From the NCBI RefSeq assembly GCF_964204865.1, contig NC_135261.1, forward strand, positions 7,626,001 to 7,690,000: DNA of 64,000 bases. The letters run 5' to 3'. The notes under the pieces are model-generated. The model saw only the letters and a list, made by a program, of their open reading frames with translations. It ran no database searches and was not told where the DNA came from. The stretch comes from Styela clava (taxonomy: Eukaryota; Chordata; Ascidiacea; Stolidobranchia; Styelidae). Of the stretch, positions 48,280 to 60,084 are shown piece after piece. Numbering within the stretch: the stretch's first letter is position 1; each line of letters opens with the position of its first letter. Position numbers and translations under genes: made by a program.

Positions 48280-50145
48280 GACTAGTTCTACAATTACAAA
48301 AATCCATAATGAGGTCTCAAATTGCGTTGAAAGGCAGAGCCACAATACAACCAATATGTATGCAGATATCACATCCTCATTGTTACTCTGCCTGCGGTGC
48401 CTGGAGCAATAATCAACGTTGCTTTCTAATTGATAAATAGTTTCCTGTAGGATACAACAGCTTTGAGCTCATCGCACGTGACACTTTATTCTCACACTAG
48501 AATTGCTTGAGAAAGCATGTGAACGAGTTCTGAATCTTAGCGATGGAGGTTATGCTCTCAATACAATTAATTTGCGAAATAATACAAAATTATTTGTTGG
48601 TTGGAGGAACTGGCAGAAGACATAGGAAAGTAGCACCCAATCTAATTGGTATCCATGTGCAAACGCAATCTAATCATAGTTCGGCAATAAAGCGCAATCA
48701 ACAAATCTATGTTAAAATCAAAATTCTTTCAAATTATACCTCCAAGAAATTGTATATATATCACAGAAAACGGCCTGTATTTTGATGCAACATAAAAACC
48801 AAATCAAAGATTTGTTTGAGACCTTTGGCTTAAAGTTACGGCGTCAAACGTTAAAATGGTGTCATTTCCGTGCTTGTGTGTCATAGATGATAATTTTATG
48901 AATAATACAATATACGTTTTGTGATCATGGAATGGAGAATGAGAATCTTCTGACGACAGATATATATTCTAGGAATCTTCTTATTAAAGCTGAATGAACC
49001 AAAAAAAAATTCAATCCATTTAAATTTGTATTGTTCGTGTATCCAAGTTCTATAATTACAATTCATTTTTAAAAATGTCTAACAAATAAATCCGATTTAA
49101 TAAACTAAATGTAATTTGTTGCATACCATGTACCATGAGTGATACCATGATAATACATCCAAACTTATTCATTTTGATAGTCGTGGCTGCTGAAGCAATA
49201 CAATGATCATTAGGAACTTGGCCCTGTTTTGTTTTTACATCTCAGCCTGCTAAGGCATATTTTACATTTTACCATGAACATATATATTGTATGTCGTTTT
49301 CTTTTAAACAAGCGTCGCATTCACTTTTTCACTTGCTTTTTTCGGTAATACAGGGTGACCTAAAAAACTGAACACATTTATATTTCAAATAGCCATTTGA
49401 AAACAATTCAATTTACAGTAGTTTGCGCTCGAAGTTCTGTTCGCTGATTATTTTACCCAAAGTTTCAGAAATCTAGGACGCTTGTACAAAAGTTATGCTT
49501 TCTCCAGAATATGTTCCAAATTACCACCTTGGCATTGGAGACAGAATTACATCCGCTGGACAAAATTATCAAATGGGTACCTTATTCATCGTACTTGAAA
49601 CCTCCACGTTTTAGCTGTAAGGGTATTCGAAAGATAATGAGTAACTTCCGTGTTAAAAATGTTTAAAAAGTTTAAGTAAACTTATGAGTGGAGTTATAGT
49701 GTACAATAACAACGCTCATGAGTGATTAAAATTGGACTTGCTGGCACACGAGACCAGGATTTTCAATAATATTTGCTTGTTTGACCGATGTCAAATTTTA
49801 AGATATATATTTTTAAGCTCAGGCATGTTGAGTCTTCAAGCTTACGCAACCTAAGGATTAACGATTGAATACTTCTCAGAAAATTTTCCTTTTCTATTGT
49901 TAAATAATAAAATTCACAACTAACGCGACACAAGTGCTCTAATTTTTAATGTCATCGCACCTTAAAAACATTTTCATAAAGCCCACAGACATTTTTGAAA
50001 TAAATAAAAATTATAGACTTCTAGTGAAAAATACAATATTAAATCATTGAAAATTTCAAACAATTGGTTCCGTAGTTGATGAGAAAGGCAATTTTCCATC
50101 ACGATAAGAAAAAATACCAACAACAGCATGATGACAAAACTACTA
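48280..50145. other. Repeat-rich DNA, no gene; Tc-like element end near 49,356
   Basis: CAGGGTGACCTAAAAAACTG at 49,352-49,371 is a probable terminal repeat. The segment to about 49,560 matches, inverted, 45,880-46,000 next to the transposase relic, so it is a truncated copy of the same element family. The rest shows nothing coding. Confidence 0.45.
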
Positions 50146-50147
50146 AA

Positions 50148-50385
50148 AAGCGGGGCCGACTCCTGATTATGTGAAATTTCAAATGTAGATTGAAATCACT
50201 TGTGGATTGAAAGTGCCTTCAATTGAGTGAAGAGTACTTAATGAGTTATTGTTATCTGAGTTTCGTGCCCTTCGTGCCCCCTTTTCGAGTAATACCTTGA
50301 ACATTCATCAATATAAAATTTTATGTTCATTATCTGATAATAAACAGGACTCATGTGGAAATCGTAGCAAAGGAAATTGAAATTA
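50148..50385 (+). repeat. Dispersed repeat family, copy f
   Basis: It carries the core GTTATCTGAGTTTCGTGCCC and is followed, as in copies e and g, by a block resembling 44,930-45,250. Confidence 0.65.
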
Positions 50386-50399
50386 TTTGTCGTGCAAAT

Positions 50400-51060
50400 G
50401 TGTAAACTCAACCAGATCACTGAAATGAAGTAAATTATTTGATTTTGTTTACACTTGAACTTTTGTTTGTTCATGATTGTACCCAAACGTAGGACTTTTT
50501 GCATGAACGTTGTGTTTTCCCCAGAATATAATCCAAATTCCCTCCTAAGCATATTAGACAGACTAATAGTAGTATCCGCTTCGCAAAGGTGTAAATCACC
50601 CTCCAAGTTTTTCGCTGAAGAGCTCTTTCTGTTATCTGGGTATGTCAATGGCAAAAATATTGATTACCTTGGTACAGCACCTCAGATAAAAGTCTTACAG
50701 AGAGGGTTACACCCAGTACAAACATTGCATAACTGGTCCGTGTTTGTTTGAAGACGAAAATCAAGCGGTGAATATGTAGCGTAATGTGGCGGTGATGAGA
50801 AAGTTTTAGGTGCCATTTGGACGATGTAGAATGTAGGTTGTAAAAAGATAAATTGGGTTGATTAGTGATTTCAGCAGGATGATCCCCTACATATCAAATT
50901 ATGCCCTTGACTGGCTGGGGGAGCGATTTAAGAAAAGTATGATAAGCAGGAAGTGTGACGTAGGGTGGGGACCTCGTTCCACTCGACTAGGACAACTTGA
51001 GGGATTTCGATGGGGATTCAGTTTTGAAGTTTATTGATTTTACTGCACAAAGCTCATATA
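50400..51060 (+). repeat. Diverged copy of 44,900-45,500 (Tc-like element remnant)
   Basis: This block aligns with 44,930-45,500, including open frames of similar sequence (50455-50751 against 44950-45246). It ends with the DWLGERF-type transposase fragment at 50,910-51,000. Shared frames with differing residues reflect common descent, not evident constraint, because the opposite strand is open here too. Confidence 0.6.
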
Positions 51061-53230
51061 TTTTCATATGATGAGGACGGACCTAAGTTCATTAATTGAC
51101 AACCAGAAACTTTCTTATCCAATGAAAATTACTAGATGGGCGAATAAAAAAAATACATATTTGTTTTAGGGCTTAGCTTTGTGTCCTAAAATCAGATAAA
51201 ATAACTCAATTCAAACAATGGACTTATTTTGAAACAAAATTGGGTGTAGGTTTATATATATTGTATAAATAATAAACATGCTCAGATATAGCAAAATTTT
51301 GTACATATAAAACGAAACAAAATAGAGTTAAACTCGTTAAAGGATAAATAACTTTTTGGGTTGATCTGTGGCCCCTAGTAAATATACAAAAAACACGCAA
51401 ACGGTCAGTTCATATCGGAGAAAACATTGCATTAAGATATACTGGTTGTATATCCTACTGAATGAATCCAATACGTCGGTGGATATGTCCAGTGCTCGAA
51501 GTGTTTAGTTTTGATTTTATTTCATTCACATCCCACTATTATTTCTTCAATTGTACAAAATATCTTCAAACTTAAACATTTTTTTCTACTGCAATTTCAA
51601 TGCATCAAATTAATTTTGCGAACAAGTATATGGGATAAACCATTTCAACGTTTAAAATGATGTAGTCGTCAGAATTTACATCGTTCAAACGCAGGGATTT
51701 CCTGATGTTGTTACCAAAGTTTTCCAAAGGATCAATATTTGGTTTACCTTGTTTCATTAAAGTGATATAATCGCCAAATGTCCCAAATATGTCCTTAAGC
51801 TGGCGTAATGACATTTTCGTTTTGCAAATGATTTCTTCAAGTAATTCTTTTGTTTTGTATTCGATCATAGATCGGCCGATTTCGGTTGAGCGCCGAAAAG
51901 TTACATGGATGAGCATCTATGTCGATCATAAATTCAGCTATGAATGGATTCAACAACACTTCAAGATGCTTGGAGTCACTCTCCGGTTTGTTTACCTCTC
52001 TAATGCTTCCAAAGTTCATTACATAAAAAGCGCAACATCCACCCGGTTTCAAAATTCTTTCACATTCTTTTTCAAATAACCTTATATCAAGATAATGAAT
52101 CGATGTTCCACAAGTGATGAGATCAACTGTGTTGTCTTCCATAGGATATTTGTAACTATCAATCACCTTAAAAAAAAACGTTTTTACACTTGTTCAACTT
52201 TTTTGCTTCTTCGATTTTAGCGCTGTTGATATCGACTCCAAGTATTGATTCAAAATACGGAGAAAAAGGTTGTGTTGACAATGTTCCACTTCCACATCCT
52301 ACATCTAGCATTTGGTTGAACTTCCCATCTTGGGTGTTGATTAGATGCTTTTTCTTCAAATATCCTATAATTGATTCATGTACAATGTGAGGGTAGGAAG
52401 GTCGATATTTTGCATAACTTTCTGCTAAATCTTTATCTTCGTAAGCGCGAATGAGCTTGGTGTTCTTATTGTCGGTATGGGGCTCTTCCATTATAATTAA
52501 TTTGTTATATTACGATGAGCGACATATCCTGAGAATATATGTTAAGTCAGGTAGCAGGTTATGGGACATACCAGTGATTTGATATTATAAGTTACTTTCG
52601 CAATAGTCTCACAAGGAAAAATATTTACGGACTAAGCTCCGTATGAATCAAATGATAATTACGCGATGCCAAAACACCTCAATATAAAATATAATTAAAT
52701 ATAGATTTTTTAAAAATTATTAAGTGGTTTTTCCTGTATTCTTTGTTCTAAAAAAAATCTATATACCTAAACAGTTTTTACTATTGGCATTTAATAAAAG
52801 CTTCTGACTACCTGACCCCAAGCAAATGGGCTATTGTTGACCTTCATCTGGTAATACGCAAATTTATATAAAAGATGTCATGAATACTCAACTATGAACT
52901 TTACCTCATTCTACGAGTGATATATATCGTGACAACCTAACAAAACTTTTTCTTTGTTAATGCGTTTATTATTATTCAAACCTTTTTATTTGTAAATTTG
53001 ACCAGTCGTATCCGACTTTGGAGTTGCCTCTAATTTAACACGATTTACAATTACCTTGGCCGCATTTCACGTTTAACCTATTTGCAATTTATTGTTTGTT
53101 CATCGAATGAAAGAAATAAAAAAAAAAATTTCCCAGACACCCTTCATGTTTTATATCAGTCATTATCACATGATCGCTTAGTCATTGTCATTACCAATTT
53201 TGAGAATAGAAATCAGAATGAAGTCACTTC
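51060..53230. repeat. Left arm of inverted repeat carrying methyltransferase copy 3
   Basis: It matches the reverse complement of 53,860-56,790, for example the methyltransferase pieces and the block around 51,110-51,230 with 56,640-56,780. The spacer between the arms is about 630 bp and holds a hAT-like remnant. Confidence 0.8.
51605..52491 (-). pseudogene. SAM-dependent methyltransferase copy 3, two frameshifts
   Basis: It starts MEEPHTDNKNTKLIRAYEDK with YAKYRPSYPHIV, then LDVGCGSGTLS and GVDINSAKIEEA, so motif I is intact. At about 52,172-52,180 a homopolymer run holds nine bases where the reading frame needs eight, and translation stops. The next frame resumes with PMEDNTVDLITCGTSIHYLD and CERILKPGGC. 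Near 51,840-51,880 a small deletion shifts the frame again, after which MSLRQLKDIFGTFGDYITLM runs to a stop. Divergence from copies 1 and 2 is high, roughly half of residues changed by eye, so the split is old. The two lesions make it a likely pseudogene, although the homopolymer one could be a read error. Confidence 0.85.
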
Positions 53231-53408
53231 CATTATTCAAATCAATCACTTTTACAAGAGTATTCAATTATTGTCAATTTTATGTTCGATGATAGAACTC
53301 AAGTCGATAGAAATATCACGACAGCCTGTGTAAAAATAAAATTTGACTAGTTGGAACATTGACGACTTGCAAGTCGAATATATAAAGAATAGACATTGGT
53401 ATAGACCA

Positions 53409-53740
53409 GGGTGTGCAACCTTCAATACAGCAGTGCCAGATACAAATAACTTGGTGCAACCGCGGGTCGCACCGTTACACTAAACTTAGGCTTTCCAGTA
53501 GTTACAGAAACAAAAATAGATTCTTTTTGTTGTTGATGTGAAAATATGTGCAGCTAGTTTTTGTCCCCGAATTCCTATTTCAAATTTTTTATTCAATAAC
53601 AGAGCTAGCAATTCAAAATCCATTTTCCAAATGATCATCTATCAGAACCAATCGAAAAGAAGATTTGATGACTCCCATTTTAGAAAAACAAAAGCCAAAA
53701 AGTTGAGCCAAAAAGTGCCATATTTAAAGGCATGAATTAT
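53409..53740. mobile_element. hAT-like remnant in the spacer of the inverted repeat
   Basis: It begins CAGGGTGTGCAACC and shares the interior of the element at 47,906-48,274 and its right flank. No matching far end was found, so it is truncated. Confidence 0.5.
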
Positions 53741-54707
53741 TTATAAGTTCGATAAATTAGACGTCAAACAATGACAAATATATCATTAAAAAAAATTATA
53801 TCTTTGATTACATAAAAAATTACATTCGTAAATTTTTTTTTACTTTTTACTGTCGTGTTATTTCTAGCGACTTCATTCTGAGCTCTATTTTTAAACATGT
53901 AATTGGCAATGACTAAGCGATCATGTAATATTGATTGATATGAAACATGAAGGGTGTCTGGGAAGTTTCTTTTTATTTCTTTCATGCGATGAACAAACAA
54001 TAAATTGCAAATAAGATTAAACGTGAAAGATGGTCAAGGCAATCATAGAACGTGCTAAATTAGAGGCAACTTCAAAGATGGATACGATTGGCCAAATTTG
54101 CAAATGAAAAAAGTTCGACGCATAATAAGCAAAGAAGAAGTTTTGTTAGACTGTCATGATATCACGCGTAGAATGAGGTAAAGAGTATTCATGACATCGT
54201 AAATATAATTTTGCGTATTACCAGATCAAGGTCATTAATAGCCTATTTGCTTGGGGTTCAAGTTTTCAGAAGCTTTCAATAAATGCCAATAGTAAAAATT
54301 GTTTAATTTTATAGAATTTGTTTGCACCAAGGAGAACACAACAAACAAGAAAGGAAAAACAAGCAAAAACCACTTAATAGTTTTCAAAAAATCTGAAAAT
54401 AATTATATTTTATGATAACGCGTTGTGAAGCCAATGTTAGAAAGTTTTAATTAATTTTGTCGAACAAACCGAGGCTCAAGAACGAAACGAATTTTCCACT
54501 TACTTTGAAGCAGGGAGTAGCTAGATATTTCGTAATTTAAAAAATTTATTTTCGTGACTGACTCTAATATTTTATTTGCTTCATGTAAAATATTTCATTA
54601 GTTGATATGGATTAAGACTAACATTTAATCCTCCATTGCTCAACTCGTAATTATTGTTTTTCCTGTGAGACATTACATCACTGGCATGTCCCATAACCAG
54701 CTGCATG

Positions 54708-55448
54708 CAGTGGCGTAGCAAGACTCTCGTGGGCCCCCCCATGCAAAAATATTTTGTGGAAATGAACCTAAAAACTCTCGGACATAAGCTAAAACAAAGT
54801 TTTTTTTATTTCGTCAAAAAGCATAACATGTCGGTATAAAAAAGCAATGGTAACCTAAAATTTGCGCTTTCGTGTTAGCAAACTCATCCACCATCTTCAT
54901 CATATCAATTTTTTCAATTTGCTGCAAAAATCAGTAGCTTACCTGTGATCATTGTCGTGTAAGTTTTGGAAGAAAATTCATTCGCGCCGGCGCCATCACT
55001 TTTGGAGATTGAACACGCATCTGGTTTTCTACCGATACCACCGTTGCTAGGCTTAATTCCTCCTCAGTTACGTTCGGTATTCCCAAGTCCAATTGTTTCA
55101 GTTTTGGTTTAAATATTTCGTTTATCTTGGTTACTTTTTTTTTATACGTTCTTCCTCTTCTTCCCTTTATTCTTCGTTTTTATGCGCCACTAAGAGGTTT
55201 TGCTTTCGACATCAATCTGACAGCCTTCGTAATTGTGCCGGTGGCCGGTGCAATCAAACCACACGACGCCGAAAATCGACGACTTCGGCATTGTTACGTA
55301 ACAAAACGATTTATATATTTACGGCAGAACTAACATCAACATTATAAGATGTGCATTACTGCTTTTGCAATGCAGCTTTTGGTTTTGCGGCTTAAACGTC
55401 TAAATTTTAACCGCTTGGGGCGACCGCGGGGTGGATGCTACGCCACTG
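54708..55448. mobile_element. hAT-type element, 741 bp, with perfect 13-bp ends and a paralogous empty site
   Basis: Both ends read CAGTGGCGTAGCA (one inverted). The flanking 8-mers GCTGCATG and GCTGCCTG match at 7 of 8 positions. The opposite arm at about 52,550-52,560 has a single uninterrupted version of the target (minus strand CTGCTACCTG), the empty site. Internal frames show no transposase. Confidence 0.9.
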
Positions 55449-55516
55449 GCTGCCTGAATTAGCACATATTTTCAGGGAATCGCTTTCATCGTAACCGTAA
55501 TAGCAAAGTAATTAGA

Positions 55517-56226
55517 ATGGAAGAGCCCAACACAGACAATGAGAACACCAAGCTCATTCGCGCCTACGAAGATAAAGATTTAGAACAAAGTTATTCCAAA
55601 TAACGACCTCTATACCCTCACATTGTACATGAATCAATTATAGGATAATTAAAGAAAAAGCATCTAATCAACACTCAAGGGGGCAAGTTCAAACAAATAT
55701 TCTATAAAAGACAACACAGTTGATTTCAACTCTTGTGCAACATCGACTCGTTATCTTGATATAGAGTTATTTAAAGAAGAATGTGGAAAAATTTTGAATC
55801 CCAGTGGATGTTTTGCTTTTTATTTAATGAACTTTGGAAGCATTAAAGAGGTAACCAAACCGGAAAGTGACTCCAAACATCTTGAAGTATTGTTGAATCC
55901 ATTCATAGCTGAAATGCTGACACAGATGCTCATCCATAAAACATTTTGACTCTGAACAGAAATTGACCGACCTATGATCAAATACAAAACAAAACAAAAA
56001 AATTATTTGCGAAAAGGCAATGTCATTACGCCAGCTTAAGGACATATTTGGGACATTTGGCGGCTATATCACTTTAATGAAACAAGGTAAACCAAATATT
56101 GACCCTCTGGAAAACTTTGGTAACAACATCGGAAAAAAAAACCTGCCTTTGAACGATGTTTATTCTGACGACTACATCATTTTAAACGTTGAAATGGTAT
56201 ATCCCATATTCGTTTTCGGAAAATAA
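55517..56226 (+). pseudogene. SAM-dependent methyltransferase copy 4, motif I deleted
   Basis: The first 30 or so codons match copy 3 (MEEPNTDNENTKLIRAYEDK), then an in-frame stop replaces the residue after YSK. The stretch that should encode LDVGCGSGTLS and the acidic loop is missing. The sequence passes from the codons for GKF straight to those for the region before motif II at about 55,700. Pieces matching motif II to the C-terminus follow with several frameshifts, ending in MSLRQLKDIFGTFGGYITLM and a normal-looking stop. With no SAM pocket it cannot be active. It lies inverted to copy 3, with the hAT element of 54,708-55,448 about 70 bp upstream of its start. Confidence 0.85.
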
Positions 56227-56799
56227 ATTTAATGCTTTGAAATTGTAGTATAAATAAAATGTTCAAGTTCAAAATTATTTTGCAACAATTGAAGGATTAT
56301 TAATGGTGGAATGTAATTGAATTGAAATTTGAAACTAAACACTTCAAGTGGACATATCCAGTGGCGTATTGGATTCATTCAGTGGGACATAACCAACGTT
56401 TTATTAATGCAATGTGTTCTTCGATATTAACTGACCACTTGCGAGATTTTGTATATGGAATACATTTGCTAGGGGCCACAGACCAAAAATAAAAGTTATT
56501 TGTCCTTTAACAAGTGTAACTCATTTTTGTTTCGTTTTATATGTAAATAAATTTGTGATATCTGCTAGCATGTTTATTATTAACAATATATATATAATTA
56601 CAGCCAATTTTTTTTTAAATATTTTCATTATTTCAATTGAGTATTGTATATACTATCTAATTTTAGGACACAACGCCAAATCCTAAAACAAATATGTTCA
56701 ATTTTTGTTGGCCCCCTCTAGTAATTTCTGTTGGATATCATTTGAATATTTATCCTGCAAGATTTGTGCAGGAAAATCATTGGACCCAACAATATATCT

Positions 56800-57200
56800 A
56801 TTGCGTATAACACATAGTAGCATCGAAAAACCATGTAAATTGTACAGCATTTCTATAACCAGTAATTTTATCAGGTAAAAATCATGTATGTCGTATTTTA
56901 GGTAACCCGAACGGATGAAAGTCTGCCACAGACGCCGAGAAGGTCATTTAAAACATATGATAAGGAGAACACAGCGTTTGTGCAAAACGTCCATGTCAAT
57001 AAATGAATAAGTTTAAATCCTTAGAAAAAGTTTTGATCGATTGAATAATGATGCATTATTGCAAGTCGATCATGTAAAGAGAATAGTTGTACCAGCTTCA
57101 TGAGTGCAGAAATCCATCGAAAAGAAAAGCGATACAGAAAGAAAGGCATTCATACGAGTCATACAATTGTATGAAGATAAATAATTAGCATATATCTATA
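56800..57200. other. Non-coding DNA between repeat units
   Basis: No frame or repeat end could be assigned here. Confidence 0.4.
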
Positions 57201-57204
57201 CCAG

Positions 57205-57577
57205 TGTTTACCAATACGAGTCTCAGGTCTCAAATGAGTCCACGGAGCGTTTGAATGAGTCCGCAACGAGCCAGAAATTCACTGCGGGCCGCAAACGTTT
57301 GTGCGAAACTTAACTATCAGCCCCAAGTTCCGATTTACGTTAGACTTTACATAACACATGGAATGAAATTTATTCACATAGCAATAACCGAGTCAATAAT
57401 TACTGGTTACTGAGTAGGGCTAGGCATATATTCGGATATTCAATTATTAGAATAGCAATTTACTATTTGAAAATTTGGTAACAGGCGAGGCGACAGGTCA
57501 CGTGCGCGTCGCTTAATCAAACGATCGGATTTCACAACTCACTTGCGGATTTCCGACGAAAACACGAGTTTGCACAC
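57205..57577. mobile_element. Truncated relative of the 2.29-kb hAT element
   Basis: It begins CAGTGTTTACCAA and follows 34,068-34,420 closely (AAATGAGTCC, CGGAGCGTTTGAA, CAAACGTTT). It breaks off after ACACGAGTTTGCACA. The other end is missing, and the sequence then enters methyltransferase-unit flank. Confidence 0.8.
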
Positions 57578-57599
57578 GCGTCGATATCTTCAAATTTGA

Positions 57600-58655
57600 C
57601 CAGTGACATTCGTCTTCGATATCGATTCTAATTTGGCACGATTAGCGATCACCATGCACGTATTTTTTTTTTGTTCATCGCACGCAAGAAATACCAACGT
57701 TGTGGAAAGCGGAGTAAGAGCGCTGTTTTGGGGGATCCTCTTACTTTTGATCGATAAGTCATAGGTCTCTGACCGATATTCTCGTATTTTATATCGATCA
57801 CTATTACATGATCGTCAAGTCATTATCAATTACATGTTTGAAAATAGAGCTCAGAATAATATCCCTGGAAATATTTCGATAGTAAAATTTGATTGATTGG
57901 AAAGTGATACATAATTGCAGGGCCAGTAAATACGGCCAAACAGTCGTTTAAAGTTCAGACTGCTGTAAATGCGCTACTTTCTTGTTTCTTAAATTGTTGT
58001 CAGCGTTCAGATTTCGATAAATGTGGTTCGTATAGTCTTTTACTAAAAAAATTAAAGATTATTCAAATCTTATAATAAACTAATCAGAGCGGATACCACG
58101 ACAAATGATCCTTATGATTGTAAACATTTTACCGTGATCAAGCATATTATTCTATTATACATTTGTCTTCGTTCGACATTTACTTGACTGATAAATAGGT
58201 TTCAGTATCAAGATCTAAATTCCTTGCAATTCTTGATAAATTATTGTTTAATCTGCGAAATCATTCTCTGCTGCGTACTACCGAACAATCTTTCACGTTT
58301 TAGATCAATCCCTCCTACATGTGTATTCAGTCATGGTCAAGTTCATGTTTGTTGATAGAACTAGAGTAGATAGATATGTCACGACAGCGTGGGTTAACCC
58401 TTCAATGCTTGGAGGGTCGAATTGGGCACATCGGGAAAAACACATTCTATTTTAATCACGTTGTGTTTTTTTTATATAGGTCCACTAGGTTATGGTGTTG
58501 AGCAACATATATACAATACATCGACGACGCCTTTTCCCCATTACTCAATAAACGATGGAAATATTTCGAATTTCATACGTGGATTTCAGTTTTCGTGCGG
58601 AGCCGCTGGTAGACTACTTTAAATGCTTGTAATCTTGTGTGAGTTGGGTTTCAGG
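57600..58655. other. Fragments of methyltransferase-unit flank, no gene
   Basis: Pieces resemble 47,270-47,850, such as the sequence around TTGTTCATCGCACGCAAGAA, in broken order. The frame at 58422-58622 has no recognisable domain. Confidence 0.45.
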
Positions 58656-58659
58656 CAAT

Positions 58660-59150
58660 TCATTAAGTGTTTACTATCTGGACGATATCAATATGTGGAG
58701 GTATATTTCCACTACGGAATTTTTCAAGGAAGCGTTCTGGGCCCTCTGAATTTTTTTTATTTTCTATAAACGATCTCTCAAACTGCTCAAATTTTATTGA
58801 ACAAACATTTCGCCGATGATGCCTGCCTGCTCGACAGTGCAAAAAATTTAATCTCAATCCAAGCCGAGGAGAACACTAAAGTAAAAGAAAGTGATTGGAT
58901 GATATGTAATAAACCCACTGTGAATGTTACAAAATCCAAAGTCATGTTGTTTAGCTCTGAAACTCGAACCAAAGATGCAAATCTATCAAGTAAAATTATT
59001 CGTTTCAGACTTGAAATTGTCCACTCTTTTAAATATCTTGGGCTTCTTATTGACGACAAACTGAATTGAAAACCCATACCACTGAATTGCATAAGAGACT
59101 GTCAAAATCAGATGGAATTCTGGGGAAGCTCAGGCATTACGTTCAGGATC
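58660..59150 (+). mobile_element. Non-LTR reverse transcriptase relic, second copy
   Basis: FQGSVLGPL lies at 58,722-58,748, then a frameshift gives INDLSNCSNF, then FADDACLL at 58,809. VNVTKSKVMLFSSETR and HSFKYLGLLIDDKLN follow. The order matches reverse transcriptase motifs of Jockey/CR1-like elements. It sits in the same position relative to methyltransferase copy 2 as 42,346-42,830 does to copy 1, so it predates that duplication. Confidence 0.82.
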
Positions 59151-59178
59151 TTCATTATCTCATGATGTTGTAATGATA

Positions 59179-59976
59179 TTAAAAATGTAAAATTCGAATA
59201 TAAATATGAAATTCGAGAGGATCTGTAGTTGACTTCTCATGTTTCATAAAAATGACGTAGTCACCCACAGTGCGGAAAACATTTTTGAGTTGACGAAGCG
59301 TCATTTCTCTTTCACGTACAATTTCTTGAAGCTTTATTTTAGATGAATTTAGGATTTGATCATAAACTTGTTGATTTCGTCTGAGTGCCGCGAAAATATT
59401 AAGATGTGCTTTTATATTGACATAAAAGTCTTCAACAATCAAATTGAGTAAAACCCTATTTTGTCTCCAATCAGTTCTTCCAACGCTGAAACCTGTGATA
59501 TCTCCCCAATTAATTGCATAGGCAGCACAACATCCGCCAGGTTTCAAAACTCGTTCACATTTTTTTTCAAGTAATTTTAGATCAAGAAAATGGATGGAAG
59601 TGGCGAAAGTGATGAGATGAACACTATTGTCTTCCACGGGAAAATCATAACCATCAATCAATTCGAAAGCAACGTTCCCACATTTATTCAGTCTTTTTGC
59701 TTCCTCAATTTTAACTTCGCTGATATCAATCCCTATTGTTGATTCAAAATACGACGTGAACGTTTGCGTTGACAATGTTGCACTTCCACATCCTACATCC
59801 AACATTTTTTCAAACTTTCCTTCTTCATTTTTTGCATTGCTATTTTTTTCTAAATATTTCATAATTGTTTCACGTACCGCAGCAGGATAAGAAGGTCGAT
59901 GTTTTGCATACATATATGCTAATTCTTTATCTTCATACAATCGTATGAAAGTCTTATCGCTGCATTTCGACGCCAT
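59179..59976 (-). CDS. SAM-dependent methyltransferase copy 2, C-terminally truncated
   Basis: A single open frame of 265 aa begins MASKCSDKTFIRLYEDKELA and has no introns. It is the only copy whose frame is unbroken through the SAM pocket. Motif I, however, reads LDVGCGSATLS, with the second Gly of the glycine loop changed to Ala, and the motif II acidic residue is His (NSVHLITF against NSVDLITF). About 55 C-terminal residues of copy 1 are replaced by a short FHIYIRILHF tail. That follows a deletion of about 710 bp relative to copy 1 (joining the equivalents of about 42,920 and 43,630). These losses suggest relaxed constraint, though some activity cannot be excluded. Family: class I methyltransferase, Methyltransf_11/25 type; substrate unknown. 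The TATA box and upstream flank match copy 1. Confidence 0.78.
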   Translation of the reverse strand: MASKCSDKTFIRLYEDKELAYMYAKHRPSYPAAVRETIMKYLEKNSNAKNEEGKFEKMLDVGCGSATLSTQTFTSYFESTIGIDISEVKIEEAKRLNKCGNVAFELIDGYDFPVEDNSVHLITFATSIHFLDLKLLEKKCERVLKPGGCCAAYAINWGDITGFSVGRTDWRQNRVLLNLIVEDFYVNIKAHLNIFAALRRNQQVYDQILNSSKIKLQEIVREREMTLRQLKNVFRTVGDYVIFMKHEKSTTDPLEFHIYIRILHF

Positions 59977-60022
59977 TCTTCTCGATGGATGTCTGCTCCA
60001 ATGGAACTGGTCTAACCCTTCT

Positions 60023-60031
60023 CTTTATATA
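60023..60031 (-). promoter_or_regulatory. TATA box of methyltransferase copy 2
   Basis: TATATAAAG on the minus strand, 47 bp before the start codon, as in copy 1. Confidence 0.6.
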
Positions 60032-60084
60032 TTCCACTGCAATAATCGATCAAAACGTTACGTAGTACAAAATTACCCATAAAC

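Larger units (their letters stand above)
44397..48421. repeat. Segmental duplication, first copy (partner 59976-64000, offset 15,579)
   Basis: The two copies align without a gap. From 44,397 to 44,750 I count about nine substitutions. From 44,751 to the end of the window no difference was found at any point compared, and all open frames translate the same. The unit includes Tc-like transposase relics, a hAT-like element and part of the methyltransferase upstream region. The duplication continues beyond the window on the right. Confidence 0.93.
53860..56790. repeat. Right arm of inverted repeat carrying methyltransferase copy 4
   Basis: It is the partner of 51,060-53,230, longer because of a 741-bp hAT insertion. 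Both arms share flanks with the unit at 46-48 kb, so three units descend from one ancestor. Confidence 0.8.

Noticed and set aside
50238..50654. 138-codon minus frame
   Set aside because: It overlaps the dispersed repeat and a transposon remnant, the + strand is open too, and no known motif appears.
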